In this document: in pieces, positions 47,745 to 56,159 of the stretch
Numbering within the stretch: the first letter of the stretch is position 1
Layout of the letters: every line of letters starts with the position of its first letter
From: CAVQNQ01 sp963714205
Lineage (GTDB): Bacteria; Acidobacteriota; Terriglobia; Bryobacterales; Bryobacteraceae
Direction: 5' to 3'
Assembly (NCBI GenBank): GCA_963714205.1
Contig: CAVQNQ010000004.1
Location: 310,001 to 374,000 of the forward strand
DNA length: 64,000 bases
The notes under the pieces: model-generated
The model's database searches: none
The model's input: only the letters and a program-made list of their open reading frames with translations
What the model was told of the DNA's origin: nothing
Made by a program: the position numbers and the translations under genes

Positions 47745-48737
47745 TCAGCGGGGCGACTGCGTGGCGGCCAAGCCCTTGACCTCGTACCGTGCCGCCAGGA
47801 ACTCCTGTAAGGCGTCCACGGTATCCACCACGCGCTCGATGAGATCGTCGGTCTGCGCTGCCGCGGCTTCCAGTGAGCCGATCGAGAGGGCCTGGGTTTT
47901 CCCGTGCTGGTCGAGCAGCGCGACCGAAGCCTGCACCGCCGACAAGGTCTGATCCGTCAGGTCCGAATGGGCTTCGCAGCCTTCCAACCGCGCACCCAGC
48001 TGGGTCTCGAGCTTGGCCACCTCTTGCCGCAGAACCGCTTCGGCCTGCGCAGCGGCCTGGATCTGCTCCTGGTGCCCGGCGATGGCGCGGCGCAACTCCT
48101 CCGCTGTTCTCTGCATGGAAGCCTCGTAGGCAGCCGACTGCGCCGCAACTTCGCGCTCCAAATCCGCAATTCTGGCCTGCAGAAACGATTCGAACCGGTC
48201 TTTCTCAGTTGCGGCGCCACGGACCTGGACCTTGACCAGCTTCAGCTCCAGCAGCACCTTCTGCATCCGCTGCCAGCGGTTCTCCGGCTGCTTGGCCAGG
48301 CATCTGGCAATCAGGCGGGCGAGATCCAGCGGAGCGGCTGTGAGCGGAGCGGGATCGCGCTCCAGAATTGCCGTACTGAGTTCCGCCGGCGTCTGGCCGT
48401 CAAACGCTTTGCGGCCCGACACCATCTCGTAAACCAGGGCGCCGAATGCGAAGATGTCGCTGCGCACATCCGGGGGCTTGCCGGCGATCTGCTCGGGCGC
48501 CAAGTAGGGCGAGACCCGGTTCGCCGATTCGCCTTCATTTCCCGGCTCACTGTGAACGAGCCGCACCCACGAGTCGCCCACGATCACATTGGCCGGGTCC
48601 AGACGGCCGAAAGGGAGGCCCTGTTCATGCAGTTGCCTCAGGGCTTCGGCCAGAGGGACCGCACACCGCAATGCCTGCGGCACCGACATAGGCTCCCGGA
48701 GGCGTTCAGAGAGTTTGAATTCCTGTGTGTTATTCAT
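47745..48737 (-). CDS. C-lobe-only pseudokinase with coiled-coil tail
   Basis: 330 residues. Residues 20-165 resemble the C-lobe of a Ser/Thr protein kinase: FGRLDPANVIV stands where HRDLKPxN should be, so the catalytic Asp is Arg45 and the Lys is Asp47. No DFG motif is found. The APE motif (YLAPEQIAG), DVRSDIFAFGALVYEMVSG and RCLAKQPENRWQRMQ helices are well kept. The whole N-lobe (glycine loop, VAIK lysine) is missing. A coiled coil of about 150 residues follows (FLQARIADLEREVAAQSAAY onward). The ATG overlaps the stop of the second pseudokinase gene upstream by 8 bases. A scaffold or regulator role is likely. Confidence 0.8.
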   Translation of the reverse strand: MNNTQEFKLSERLREPMSVPQALRCAVPLAEALRQLHEQGLPFGRLDPANVIVGDSWVRLVHSEPGNEGESANRVSPYLAPEQIAGKPPDVRSDIFAFGALVYEMVSGRKAFDGQTPAELSTAILERDPAPLTAAPLDLARLIARCLAKQPENRWQRMQKVLLELKLVKVQVRGAATEKDRFESFLQARIADLEREVAAQSAAYEASMQRTAEELRRAIAGHQEQIQAAAQAEAVLRQEVAKLETQLGARLEGCEAHSDLTDQTLSAVQASVALLDQHGKTQALSIGSLEAAAAQTDDLIERVVDTVDALQEFLAARYEVKGLAATQSPR

Positions 48738-49356
48738 AGACCTGGTTCGCCGGATTCAGTGCCGGCCGGTACTCATTTTGTACGGTGCTGGCTCCCCTTG
48801 CCCCTATCGCGTGCCAGCCGCGACCGCTCCTTCCGGGGAACCAGAAGGTCTCGGGCCGCTCACCCTGGCGATGTTCGTCAAGCCGGCTCACGATGCCCGC
48901 CAGGCACGCGCCGATGCTCTCTAACCGATCGGCCGCGCTCTGCATACGCCGCAGCCGGTCCTTCACAATCAGCAGCTTCAATTCGATGATCACCTGCTGG
49001 ATGCGCTGGCAGCGGGCGGCTGGGTCGGGCGACAGGCATTTCCTCACCAGACGATCGGCTTCTGCGGCTCCGGTGAGCAATTGAGCCAGCACGCTCCCGA
49101 AAGCGAAGATGTCGCTCCGCGCATCGTGCGGCTGATCGGAAGACCTGGCGGGCAGCAGTTTGACGGTGGGGCCGGCTACGGCGATCGCATGAACCGAGAT
49201 GGCGCCGTGCGTTTGGCCGGCATCGTGGATTTCCCGCAGGGCTTCGGCCGCCAGAAGTGCGTAGTGCAGCGCCTGGGAGGTGGCGAGAGTTACCCCGCCA
49301 AGGATCTGGGAAAGACTTCGGCAATCGTGGTTTTCTATCGCTTTGGGACCGCCCAC
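48730..49356 (-). CDS. C-lobe-only pseudokinase, first of the tandem pair
   Basis: 208 residues from a GTG at 49356, with AAGG about 7 bases upstream. Again only a kinase C-lobe is present: HGAISVHAIAV replaces HRDLKPxN, with Ala52, Ser54 and Ala57 at the catalytic Asp, Lys and metal-binding Asn positions. No DFG motif is present. DARSDIFAFGSVLAQLLTG and RKCLSPDPAARCQRIQQ are recognisable kinase helices. A short helical tail and a Trp-rich end follow. It overlaps the next pseudokinase gene by 8 bases, so the two are probably made together and may form a complex. No active kinase gene is in the window. Confidence 0.75.
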   Translation of the reverse strand: MGGPKAIENHDCRSLSQILGGVTLATSQALHYALLAAEALREIHDAGQTHGAISVHAIAVAGPTVKLLPARSSDQPHDARSDIFAFGSVLAQLLTGAAEADRLVRKCLSPDPAARCQRIQQVIIELKLLIVKDRLRRMQSAADRLESIGACLAGIVSRLDEHRQGERPETFWFPGRSGRGWHAIGARGASTVQNEYRPALNPANQVYE

Positions 49357-49476
49357 AGGCGCGCCTTCATTTCCTCGCGCCAGTTCCGTGCGGCTTGAGC
49401 GTTAGCAGCGTGTGAGTAGATGCAATTCCACTTTTGTAGAGGAGCACGCCGACCGTTGCGCTTCAGGAGTAAATCC

Positions 49477-49545
49477 CATGATGCACCGTCGCCGTGGACT
49501 TCTCAATTCAGAAAAACCCGTAAGCCGATCGGCTGAATCTTACTA
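49477..49545 (+). CDS. Possible 22-residue leader or small peptide
   Basis: ATGATG at 49477 opens 22 codons (MMHRRRGLLNSEKPVSRSAE...) ending in TAG. AGGAG lies 8 bases before the ATG, a better ribosome binding site than many real genes here have. The peptide is basic and has no known relative. It lies alone in a 230-bp gap, so chance cannot be excluded. Confidence 0.2.
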
Positions 49546-49586
49546 GTTCGGATGGATGTTTAGGAGTTCAGGATCTTCAGACCGCG

Positions 49587-49850
49587 TCAGCGATTCACCA
49601 CGATAACCGTCCAGGATTCGCCGTCCGGCGTCTGGATCTCCTGCCACCCCGACAGGCTGCGCCGCTCCAGCGCGGCCGCCACGGCATCGGTGAAGGTGAG
49701 GCCGCCATGCACATCCCCTACCACCGACCCCGGTGGAAGCGCGCGCGCCTCCTTCACGCCGGCCACCCTCCCGATGATGTGGCTCGTGTCTATGCCGTGC
49801 ACAAATGCCGACGGCCCGTGAAAGGCGCCGGCGGAACTCGGTATCTGCAT
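49587..49850 (-). CDS. Small hypothetical protein
   Basis: 87 residues from the ATG at 49850, giving MQIPSSAGAFHGPSAFVHG, and ending with a well-ordered half (LTFTDAVAAALERRSLSGWQ, TPDGESWTVIVVNR) that looks like a small alpha/beta domain. Frames extending the gene upstream to 49958 overlap the end of the NHL gene and are poor. CACAAT and AGGAG lie immediately before the ATG. I do not recognise the family. It sits just downstream of the NHL gene on the same strand and may be co-transcribed with it. Confidence 0.5.
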   Translation of the reverse strand: MQIPSSAGAFHGPSAFVHGIDTSHIIGRVAGVKEARALPPGSVVGDVHGGLTFTDAVAAALERRSLSGWQEIQTPDGESWTVIVVNR

Positions 49851-49944
49851 ACTCCTATTGTGGGCGCGGGCGCCCCGAAGATGTAAAGAGCTTAATCTTC
49901 CCTCTGTGTGCGGAACCATCCTCCGGTTCCCCAAATGCCAGGCA

Positions 49945-52900
49945 TCACTGCACTGCAATCGTGAGCACGAACTGCGTCCCTATGGAACTGCCGATGTCGT
50001 CCATCATGATGGCGATGGGAACCTGGTTGCCAGGCACCACCGACATGGGGATCTGGACGTTGATCTGCCATAGACCGGGGAACGAGGACAAGCCCGAGTA
50101 CTGGACGAATTGGCCGTTCGACGGATCACCCGGCTGGAGCGTCACGCTATCGGTGAACTGGCTGCCGATGAGAACCCGCGGCAGCACCGGCGTCGAAAGC
50201 GGTCCCGAGGGAATGGAGCCATCCGCGGGAGCGCCCGGGATATAGCCTTGGCCGGTCGCCCAGATGATGATGATCGAACCGCGTGCCGCCGGGGCGGAGG
50301 TGTCGTTCAGGGTCACCGTGCCGTCTTTATTGACGTTCTGCACGATGGCCCGGCGTTCGGTGCCGCTGAAATCCCGCATGAAGATGCCCGGAGACGCCGC
50401 GCTCACGGAGACAATTCCGTCGCCGAGAATCTGGCCGGTGGACTGCCGCAACACGGTCACATCCGCGCTCTCGGTTACGGTAGCGCCCATGGGAACCAGA
50501 AAATTGATTTGGTATGGGCCGACGTAATACAGCGGCGCCGCCACCCCCTGGAACAGAACCTGGGTGTCGCCCAGGGTGGTAGGCCAGGGAATGACGCCGT
50601 TGACCGTCGAAGCAGTTCCGAACTGCGTGGAACTGCTGTTGGCGCAGTAGTTGCTATCACCGGCGCAAACGGAGGCGATTACCCCTGGAGCCAGTGCACG
50701 GCCGACCAGGAAATTGGCTCCATTGAGCGCCGTCAGGCTGGGATAGTAGGCCGCCACGCGGCTGCTGCTGTCGGCCACGTAGAGATTCTTGTACTGATCC
50801 TGGAGCAACGCCAGCGTGTAGCCGGCCGCGTACACCCCGGCGGAGGCCTGGAGTGAAGAGGCGCCTGTAAGCGTATCAAAATCTGCGTACTTGAGGCACG
50901 TGCCGTTGGTTGTATTGGCTACCCAGATCTCGCCGGTCGCGGGGTTGACGAAGACGCCGCGCGGCGCGCTCAGGCTGGTAATTGAGAAGGTCGCACTATC
51001 GCCGCTCGAGGGGGTGTAGGTGCTGTGTGGATCTCTGAAGATCTGGATCCGGTTATTGCCTGTGTCCGCGATATACACGCGGCCACTGCTGTCGGAGGCG
51101 ATGTGGCGAGGGCTGGAAAGCGTGGTGGCATCGGTTCCAGTGGAGATGCTGGTGAAGTTCGGCTGTCCGAAAACCACCGTGGCGGCCAGTCCGTTATCGC
51201 GGCCGCCGGTGAAAGTCCCACTGCCGGTAAACGGAAAATACAGCACCCGGTTATAGGCGGTGTCTGAAACCACCAGCCCGTTGACGCCGGAGAAGGCCAA
51301 GCCATAGGGGTTATTGAGAGTGCGGCTGCCAGGGTCGCTGATCGTGTCGGTAAAGCTCTGCTTGCCCAACACGAGATCCGCCGATTCCATGCCGCTGCCG
51401 GTCCAGGCAAACGGCGCGGGGAAGCGCACCACGCGGCCGTTCAGGCTGTCGGCCACGTAGAGATTGCCGCCCGAATCCACCAGCACGCCGATGGGTCCGC
51501 ACAGGCCGTATGCGTTGGGCGAGGTCGTGCTGCCGCTGGCCGCGGGATTTTGCGGATTGTAGTTGCACAGCGCCGTCTGCATATCCGGCTGGCCTATGAC
51601 TAGGTCGGCTTTCTGGCCCGCCTGGAGCCTCCGCAGGTCCTTAAAGCCCAGGACGCGGTGATTGGGAGGATCGGCCACGTAAAGATGCGGCGTCGAGCCG
51701 GTATTGTCCACCGCCAGTCCGGCGTCGGACTGGAAATTGAACTCGCGCCCTTCAATCAGGTTGATGGAATTGGTATTAGAGCGGTCCTGCCCCAGCCAGC
51801 TGGTAGCGGCGCCAAAAGTATCCGCTCCGGATTGCTGGGGTATCACCAGCACGCGGTTGTTCAGGGTATCGGCGATGAACAGCTCGGTGCCGGAGTAAGC
51901 CGCCGCCAGGGGAGCCCAAAGGGTGCTGGCCGAAGCCGGAGGCGTTCCCTGGATGCCTGACCAGGCGTTGGCGGAGCGAGTCGTAAAATCCGGCTGTCCG
52001 ATTACCCCAAGCCCGCCCGTTGCAGGCTCGATCGCCAGGGGAGCGCCGGTCGTGGGCCAATTGGCCACTCCAGGGAAGATCAAAATGCGATTGCTGCCGG
52101 TCTCGACCACTCCCACGGATCCGTCCGGAAGCAAGAACACGCCCGAGGGGGCTGACATGCAGGCGCGGTTGCCTTGGTCGGCAGTGATGCTGGGAGTCCC
52201 CGCGGGGAATACGCCATAGATATGGAAAGCCGAGGCCCCCGTGGCAATCGCGCTGGAGTCGAACACCAGCACGCGTCCGGTCAGGGAGGTGCACAAGGTG
52301 CTGGCGCTGGGATCGGAATCGGCGACGTACAGACGCCCCGCGGAATCGAAGGCGATGCCCCGGGGTACGGCCAACTGGTAGGCTACCAGCAAGCTGGCCT
52401 GGGTGTAGGGATCCAGTGTGGTCTGATAGACGCTGGTGAGGCTTTGCTGGCCGATCGCGATGTAGGCGCCAGGGCCGTTGGCGCCTGAGGCCAGGTCGGA
52501 GGCGCGGAATCCGAGCACGCGGCGGTTCCCCGGATCACTCACGAACAAATCGCCCGTCTGGGGATTGAAGGCCAGACTAGCCACCGCCCCGGCAAACGAG
52601 AACCCCTTGGCGTTGACTCCAGCGGTGTTGGATGCGTTGATTCCATTGGTGGCAAGACTCGTCTGGCCAATTACCATGTCCGGATTCGGAGCCGCCGCCG
52701 ACTGAGCGAACGGTTTGGGGAAACGCAGGACCCGGTTATTGCCGCTGTCCGCGACGTAGAGATTGCCTTTGGAATCCACCGCTAAACCCGTGGGGCTGGT
52801 CAGCCCGGCGTTGAATCCGGTTCCCGATTGGGGTCCCAGCGGATTGGTGTAATAGAAATCCGGCTGGCCCGTCACCGGGTCGGACTGCTGGCCGATCACC

Positions 52901-53211
52901 AGGTCGGCCTTCTGGCCGCTGCTGAAGGAGGCGGCGTTTTTCCAGGCCAGCACGCGGTTGTTTCCGCTGTCGCTGACATAGAGGATCGTCGACGACAAGG
53001 TGGACATGGTGGCATCGAGCGCGATCCCGCCGGGATAGTACAATTCCCGACCCTCCACCAGGTTAGGATTGGATGAGGCCAGGGGCTGAAGCTGTTCGGG
53101 GTTGGGATGCCCGACGATGCGCGAAGGAAACGTATTCAGGGCGGCTTGCGGAAATGCCGCGGTTGCGCCCAGGAGAGCCAGGCTCAACGCATTCAGACAC
53201 TTATTTCTCAT
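49945..53211 (-). CDS. Large secreted NHL-repeat protein with TIGR03437-like C-terminal domain
   Basis: 1088 residues with a signal peptide (LNALSLALLGATAAFPQA). Multiple NHL-type blades follow, of the form GLAVDSKGNLYVADSGNNRV, spaced by LVIGQ-type segments (KADLVIGQQS, LVIGQPDMQT, LVLGKQSFTD) and longer than those of the protein at 20416-23148. From about residue 850 to the end comes the Solibacter-type C-terminal domain (LFQGVAAPLYYVGPYQINFL, and later IIIIWATGQGYIPGAP). It is expected outside the cell or on its surface; the function is unknown. An ATG at 53211 with the signal peptide fixes the start; AGGAG lies upstream. Confidence 0.88.
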   Translation of the reverse strand: MRNKCLNALSLALLGATAAFPQAALNTFPSRIVGHPNPEQLQPLASSNPNLVEGRELYYPGGIALDATMSTLSSTILYVSDSGNNRVLAWKNAASFSSGQKADLVIGQQSDPVTGQPDFYYTNPLGPQSGTGFNAGLTSPTGLAVDSKGNLYVADSGNNRVLRFPKPFAQSAAAPNPDMVIGQTSLATNGINASNTAGVNAKGFSFAGAVASLAFNPQTGDLFVSDPGNRRVLGFRASDLASGANGPGAYIAIGQQSLTSVYQTTLDPYTQASLLVAYQLAVPRGIAFDSAGRLYVADSDPSASTLCTSLTGRVLVFDSSAIATGASAFHIYGVFPAGTPSITADQGNRACMSAPSGVFLLPDGSVGVVETGSNRILIFPGVANWPTTGAPLAIEPATGGLGVIGQPDFTTRSANAWSGIQGTPPASASTLWAPLAAAYSGTELFIADTLNNRVLVIPQQSGADTFGAATSWLGQDRSNTNSINLIEGREFNFQSDAGLAVDNTGSTPHLYVADPPNHRVLGFKDLRRLQAGQKADLVIGQPDMQTALCNYNPQNPAASGSTTSPNAYGLCGPIGVLVDSGGNLYVADSLNGRVVRFPAPFAWTGSGMESADLVLGKQSFTDTISDPGSRTLNNPYGLAFSGVNGLVVSDTAYNRVLYFPFTGSGTFTGGRDNGLAATVVFGQPNFTSISTGTDATTLSSPRHIASDSSGRVYIADTGNNRIQIFRDPHSTYTPSSGDSATFSITSLSAPRGVFVNPATGEIWVANTTNGTCLKYADFDTLTGASSLQASAGVYAAGYTLALLQDQYKNLYVADSSSRVAAYYPSLTALNGANFLVGRALAPGVIASVCAGDSNYCANSSSTQFGTASTVNGVIPWPTTLGDTQVLFQGVAAPLYYVGPYQINFLVPMGATVTESADVTVLRQSTGQILGDGIVSVSAASPGIFMRDFSGTERRAIVQNVNKDGTVTLNDTSAPAARGSIIIIWATGQGYIPGAPADGSIPSGPLSTPVLPRVLIGSQFTDSVTLQPGDPSNGQFVQYSGLSSFPGLWQINVQIPMSVVPGNQVPIAIMMDDIGSSIGTQFVLTIAVQ

Positions 53212-53365
53212 GAGGTTCTCAGGAGGGCGCGACGCGGAGGGCGCTCTTCATGAGAATATCAAAACGATGGGTCTGTGCAAATGCTCACCTTAGTGGGACG
53301 GGGTAATAATACCGTACCGTACGGCCTGGACGGTTCATATACAAAGAGGCACCCGGCATTGGCTT

Positions 53366-53374
53366 TGCTACACT
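53366..53374 (+). promoter_or_regulatory. Extended -10 promoter of mqnA
   Basis: TGCTACACT is an extended -10 element that ends 6 bases before the TTG start codon at 53381. The five Gs between could weakly pair with 16S rRNA, but the likely transcript start is at or one base from the TTG. Confidence 0.45.
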
Positions 53375-53380
53375 TGGGGG

Positions 53381-54187
53381 TTGAGTCAACCGCTTCCCCA
53401 GAAGCCGCGAGTCTGCGCGGTGAGCTACTTGAACACGGTGCCGCTGGTTTGGGGTATGCTGTACGGCCCCCAGCGCGGTCTTTTCGAACTCGATTTCCGC
53501 ATTCCGGCCGGCTGCGCCGACCAGTTGGCCGCGGGTGCGGCCGATATAGGCATCGTGCCCTCTTTCGAACTGACCCGCCAGGATCTCGAGATCATCCCGG
53601 GAGCCGGTATCGCCTGCCGGGGGCCGGTGCGCAGCATTCTGCTGATCTCCAGGCGGCCGGCTGGGGAGATCCGCTCGCTGGCGGCGGATTCCAGTTCGCG
53701 CACCTCGGTTCGGCTGGCGCGCGTGATTCTGGAGCGGCGTTACGCCGCCGAGTTCGAATCGGTATCTCATGCGCCTGATCTCGAAGCCATGCTGCGCGCG
53801 GCCGATGCGGCCCTGGTGATCGGTGACCCGGCCCTGCGCATCGATCCCGCGCGCCTGCCGTATTTCGTCTACGATTTGGGCGCGGAGTGGGTGGAGATGA
53901 CGGGGCTGCCGATGGTCTTCGCGGTGTGGGCGGGGCGGCGGGAGGTGGTCACGCCGGCCGTGGTGGAGGCGTTTCGAGCTTCTTCGGAATACGGTTTGGC
54001 CCGCATCGAAGAGATCGTGGCGGCGGAGGCGCCCAGCCGCGCGTTCCCGCCGGAAACGGTGCGCGAGTACCTGACCCGGAACATCGTGCACGAACTGGGG
54101 CCGCGCGAGTATGCGGGGCTGGAGCTGTTCCTGAAACTCGCGCGGGAGCCCCGAATGGCCGGTCCGGTGCCCATGTCCAGCCCATAG
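53381..54187 (+). CDS. mqnA: Chorismate dehydratase (futalosine pathway)
   Basis: 268 residues. VCAVSYLNTVPLVWG near the start, AGAADIGIVPSFELTRQD and GDPALRID are typical of MqnA, which dehydrates chorismate to 3-enolpyruvylbenzoate, the first step of the futalosine route to menaquinone. The start codon is the TTG at 53381; the next candidate (a GTG at VSYLN) would remove the first strand. A -10 box abuts the start. The last 66 coding bases (54103-54168) are repeated 1.87 kb downstream. mqnB, mqnC and mqnD are not in the window. Confidence 0.9.
   Translation: MSQPLPQKPRVCAVSYLNTVPLVWGMLYGPQRGLFELDFRIPAGCADQLAAGAADIGIVPSFELTRQDLEIIPGAGIACRGPVRSILLISRRPAGEIRSLAADSSSRTSVRLARVILERRYAAEFESVSHAPDLEAMLRAADAALVIGDPALRIDPARLPYFVYDLGAEWVEMTGLPMVFAVWAGRREVVTPAVVEAFRASSEYGLARIEEIVAAEAPSRAFPPETVREYLTRNIVHELGPREYAGLELFLKLAREPRMAGPVPMSSP
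54103..54168 (+). repeat. 66-bp direct repeat, copy A (inside mqnA 3' end)
   Basis: This stretch encodes the REYAGLELFL...MAGPV end of MqnA. It matches 55977-56042 at 62 of 66 bases by direct comparison, with no gaps. The four differences are scattered. Confidence 0.9.
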
Positions 54188-54687
54188 CTGGGTGAAGCCG
54201 TCGATCAGGGAATCGGACGCCGCGATGCTGGCCCGATGCGCAGTCTGGTAAATAGGGCAGCGGGTCAATTTGAAGTTTCCCAGACCTTTAGCCGGATCAC
54301 GCCGAGTGCGGTTCAGTTCGATCAACATCACTATGGCGCGTCCGGTGACGATCTCCGGTACGGTTTCAGATGCGGAGGGCGATCCCGCGGCAACCGCGCA
54401 AATTGCGGCTCCTGCGGCGCGCCCTCCAGCCGGGTTTCCCGCTGGAGCCGGTCGGCTTCGCAGCCGCGCCGGTGCGGTTCCAAGCGGGGAAGCCGGCCCT
54501 GAAGAGAGCCGAACATCGAACCGCCGGCCGCCTGCTCAGTTCAAGAGCAAAGTACCTTAATTGTGTTTGACTCTGCCCAAGATTCGCTTCAGAATTGAGT
54601 TCGGCGGAAGATCTGTCCCAACCAAAGTGACGGCGACGCGGCTCACGCCTTCGGCGACCCTCCCGAGCCTGTAGAGAAGGAGGAACA
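54188..54687 (+). other. Non-coding or degraded left part of the island
   Basis: No convincing gene is found in these 500 bases. A frame from about 54270 to 54560 (containing SINITMARPVTISGTVSDAE) resembles the start of a carboxypeptidase-regulatory-like segment and then becomes an Ala/Pro/Arg-rich run, so it may be a relic. TTGACT near 54566 could be a -35 box for the protease-like gene, without a good -10 partner. Confidence 0.4.
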
Positions 54688-55794
54688 ATGCCACACATAG
54701 AAGGAGACATAGGAACATTCATAGTAGTGAAAACCGTACGTGTGTACGGCCTTAACGTTTCGGAAATTCCGGACCCCGGCTGGGGGCGCGACGGGTACCG
54801 CGAGGGGCAGCGCGGCGTCTCCTGCGGGCTCTACGGCCTCAATTACGTGATGAGGTATTGGTACGGCTGGGACCATCCGCCGGAAGAAGAGAATCCACCG
54901 CAACAACAACCTCCGCCGCCACCGCACTTCGTGCAGCACCCGCCGCTGCCGGCTCGGGTGCACGAGTACGAGAGAGCGCCGTGGTACACGAGGATAGGCG
55001 ACAGCTTGGCCAAGAAAGAGGCGCGGCGACAAGGGCAGTCCCTGTCCCTCCGGCAGTACGCCAAGGATCACCACCTCACACTGGTTGGTTCGATATTCAA
55101 CGCTGAGTCCCTCGTGAAGATCGCTCGCGGTGCCTCTCAGCAGGAGTTCGACGGTCATGTGATCGATGTTCCCGATCAGGCTGCCTTTCAGGACAGGGTA
55201 GAAAGACTCCTGAAGCTCACGCCGGCTTGCCCCGTGCTCGTCCCGTTCGATGTGAACCACGATCCCGAGTCGAAGGCCCATGGTGACCCGTCAACCGCTG
55301 GTGGTACGCACGCTCACTGGACCGTGATTATCGGCGTGTATGAAGAGTGCGGCCAGAAGTATGCCATCCACCGTCAGTTTGGAGGATTCTATGTTTCCCG
55401 TCTGGCGGAGTTTGCCGCATCCAACGCCCAACTTAGAGCGCAATCCTTAAAAACGCTTGAAAAACAGAACGGTGATTACCGGGCAACCGGCCCCGCAGTC
55501 CCGGTCACGGCTGAACGGCTGTCGGCGGCTCGACAGAATGCGGCAGCAGCGAATAGAGGCGGTATAGGATCTTTTCTCAGTTCGCTATTTCACAAGCGGA
55601 CCGTGGTGAACTACGAGTTCTGCGATTGTCAAAGCCCCCTGATTGCGAATCTGACGGCCGACGATCTGGAGAAGCACGGCCTTCCCGCTGATCCTCACCA
55701 ACTCGCCAAGGCTGGCCTCAAAGGAAGGATTGTCGCCATCTACCCGAGCAACCTACTGATCGGGCTCCCAAACGACCCTCGCAGAGTGAAATAG
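54688..55794 (+). CDS. Cysteine-protease-like protein of an unrecognised family
   Basis: 368 residues from an ATG with AGGAGG 5-6 bases upstream. The motif EGQRGVSCGLYGLNYVM (Cys46) resembles the nucleophile helix of papain-like/C39-like peptidases (Q...xCG), and GTHAHWTVIIGVYE (His208/His210) resembles the catalytic-His strand (HWxVVxG). A proline/glutamine-rich loop (residues 65-90) and a long insertion lie between. The C-terminal part has a Cys pair (FCDCQS). There is no signal peptide. Possible relatives are actin-maturation-protease-like and phytochelatin-synthase-like folds; I cannot assign one. It lies on an island bounded by an mqnA-tail duplication and could be an effector, a toxin or a processing enzyme. 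Confidence 0.6.
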   Translation: MPHIEGDIGTFIVVKTVRVYGLNVSEIPDPGWGRDGYREGQRGVSCGLYGLNYVMRYWYGWDHPPEEENPPQQQPPPPPHFVQHPPLPARVHEYERAPWYTRIGDSLAKKEARRQGQSLSLRQYAKDHHLTLVGSIFNAESLVKIARGASQQEFDGHVIDVPDQAAFQDRVERLLKLTPACPVLVPFDVNHDPESKAHGDPSTAGGTHAHWTVIIGVYEECGQKYAIHRQFGGFYVSRLAEFAASNAQLRAQSLKTLEKQNGDYRATGPAVPVTAERLSAARQNAAAANRGGIGSFLSSLFHKRTVVNYEFCDCQSPLIANLTADDLEKHGLPADPHQLAKAGLKGRIVAIYPSNLLIGLPNDPRRVK

Positions 55795-55813
55795 CCGACC
55801 CGTCCTCGGTCGG
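55795..55813 (+). terminator. Hairpin directly after the protease-like gene
   Basis: Arms CCGACC (55795-55800) and GGTCGG (55808-55813) are perfect complements and start at the base after the stop codon. There is no T-run, so its strength as a terminator is doubtful. Confidence 0.35.
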
Positions 55814-55974
55814 TAACTCCCCAAAACGCCGCGATGCTCCCTTGGGGCAGTGGCCCAGCTTTATGGCCTCTGGGGTGGGGTGGCCCCAAAACTTCCCGAA
55901 AAGCCCAACGAAGACCCTTCATAACGAGCACAGACGGCCGCTATCGCGCCCCAAAAGCCGCTGGCTTACCGTTG

Positions 55975-56052
55975 AAGCGCGAGTATGCCGGGCTGGAGTT
56001 GTTCCTGAAATTCGCGCGGGAGCCCCGCATGGCCGGTCCGGTTTCACTCTAA
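55975..56052 (+). pseudogene. mqnA 3' remnant
   Basis: A reading frame without a start encodes KREYAGLELFLKFAREP and then RMAGPVSL before TAA, matching the last residues of MqnA except for Leu-to-Phe and a different last few residues. It is 1.8 kb downstream of the intact gene. It may be the original mqnA end displaced by an insertion that brought a replacement end, or a partial duplication. Confidence 0.85.
55977..56042 (+). repeat. 66-bp direct repeat, copy B
   Basis: This copy matches 54103-54168 at 62 of 66 bases in direct orientation and lies on the right side of the island, 118 bases before the rplM start. Confidence 0.9.
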
Positions 56053-56091
56053 AGACAACCGCGCGAGCAGCTTGACAACCACGTGCGCGAT

Positions 56092-56121
56092 TTGACATTC
56101 GCCCCGCCGCCCCGGTACCCT
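56092..56121 (+). promoter_or_regulatory. Promoter of the rplM ribosomal operon
   Basis: A consensus -35 box TTGACA (56092-56097) is followed, 18 bases on, by TACCCT (56116-56121), with the AT-rich TAATAAT directly after (an alternative -10). Another TTGACA lies at 56072-56077. A leader of about 30 bases precedes the rplM ATG. Confidence 0.55.
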
Positions 56122-56159
56122 AATAATTTCGGTTTAAGAAGAAGTGGAGACGTGTGTCA

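Noticed and set aside
53285..54331. 348-residue minus-strand frame opposite mqnA
   Set aside because: mqnA is clear on the plus strand; the opposite frame is Arg/His-rich without a domain.
54270..54560. Frame with a segment like a carboxypeptidase-regulatory domain start (TISGTVSDAE)
   Set aside because: The match is short, the rest is Ala/Pro/Arg-rich without structure, and no ribosome binding site is present; at best a relic.
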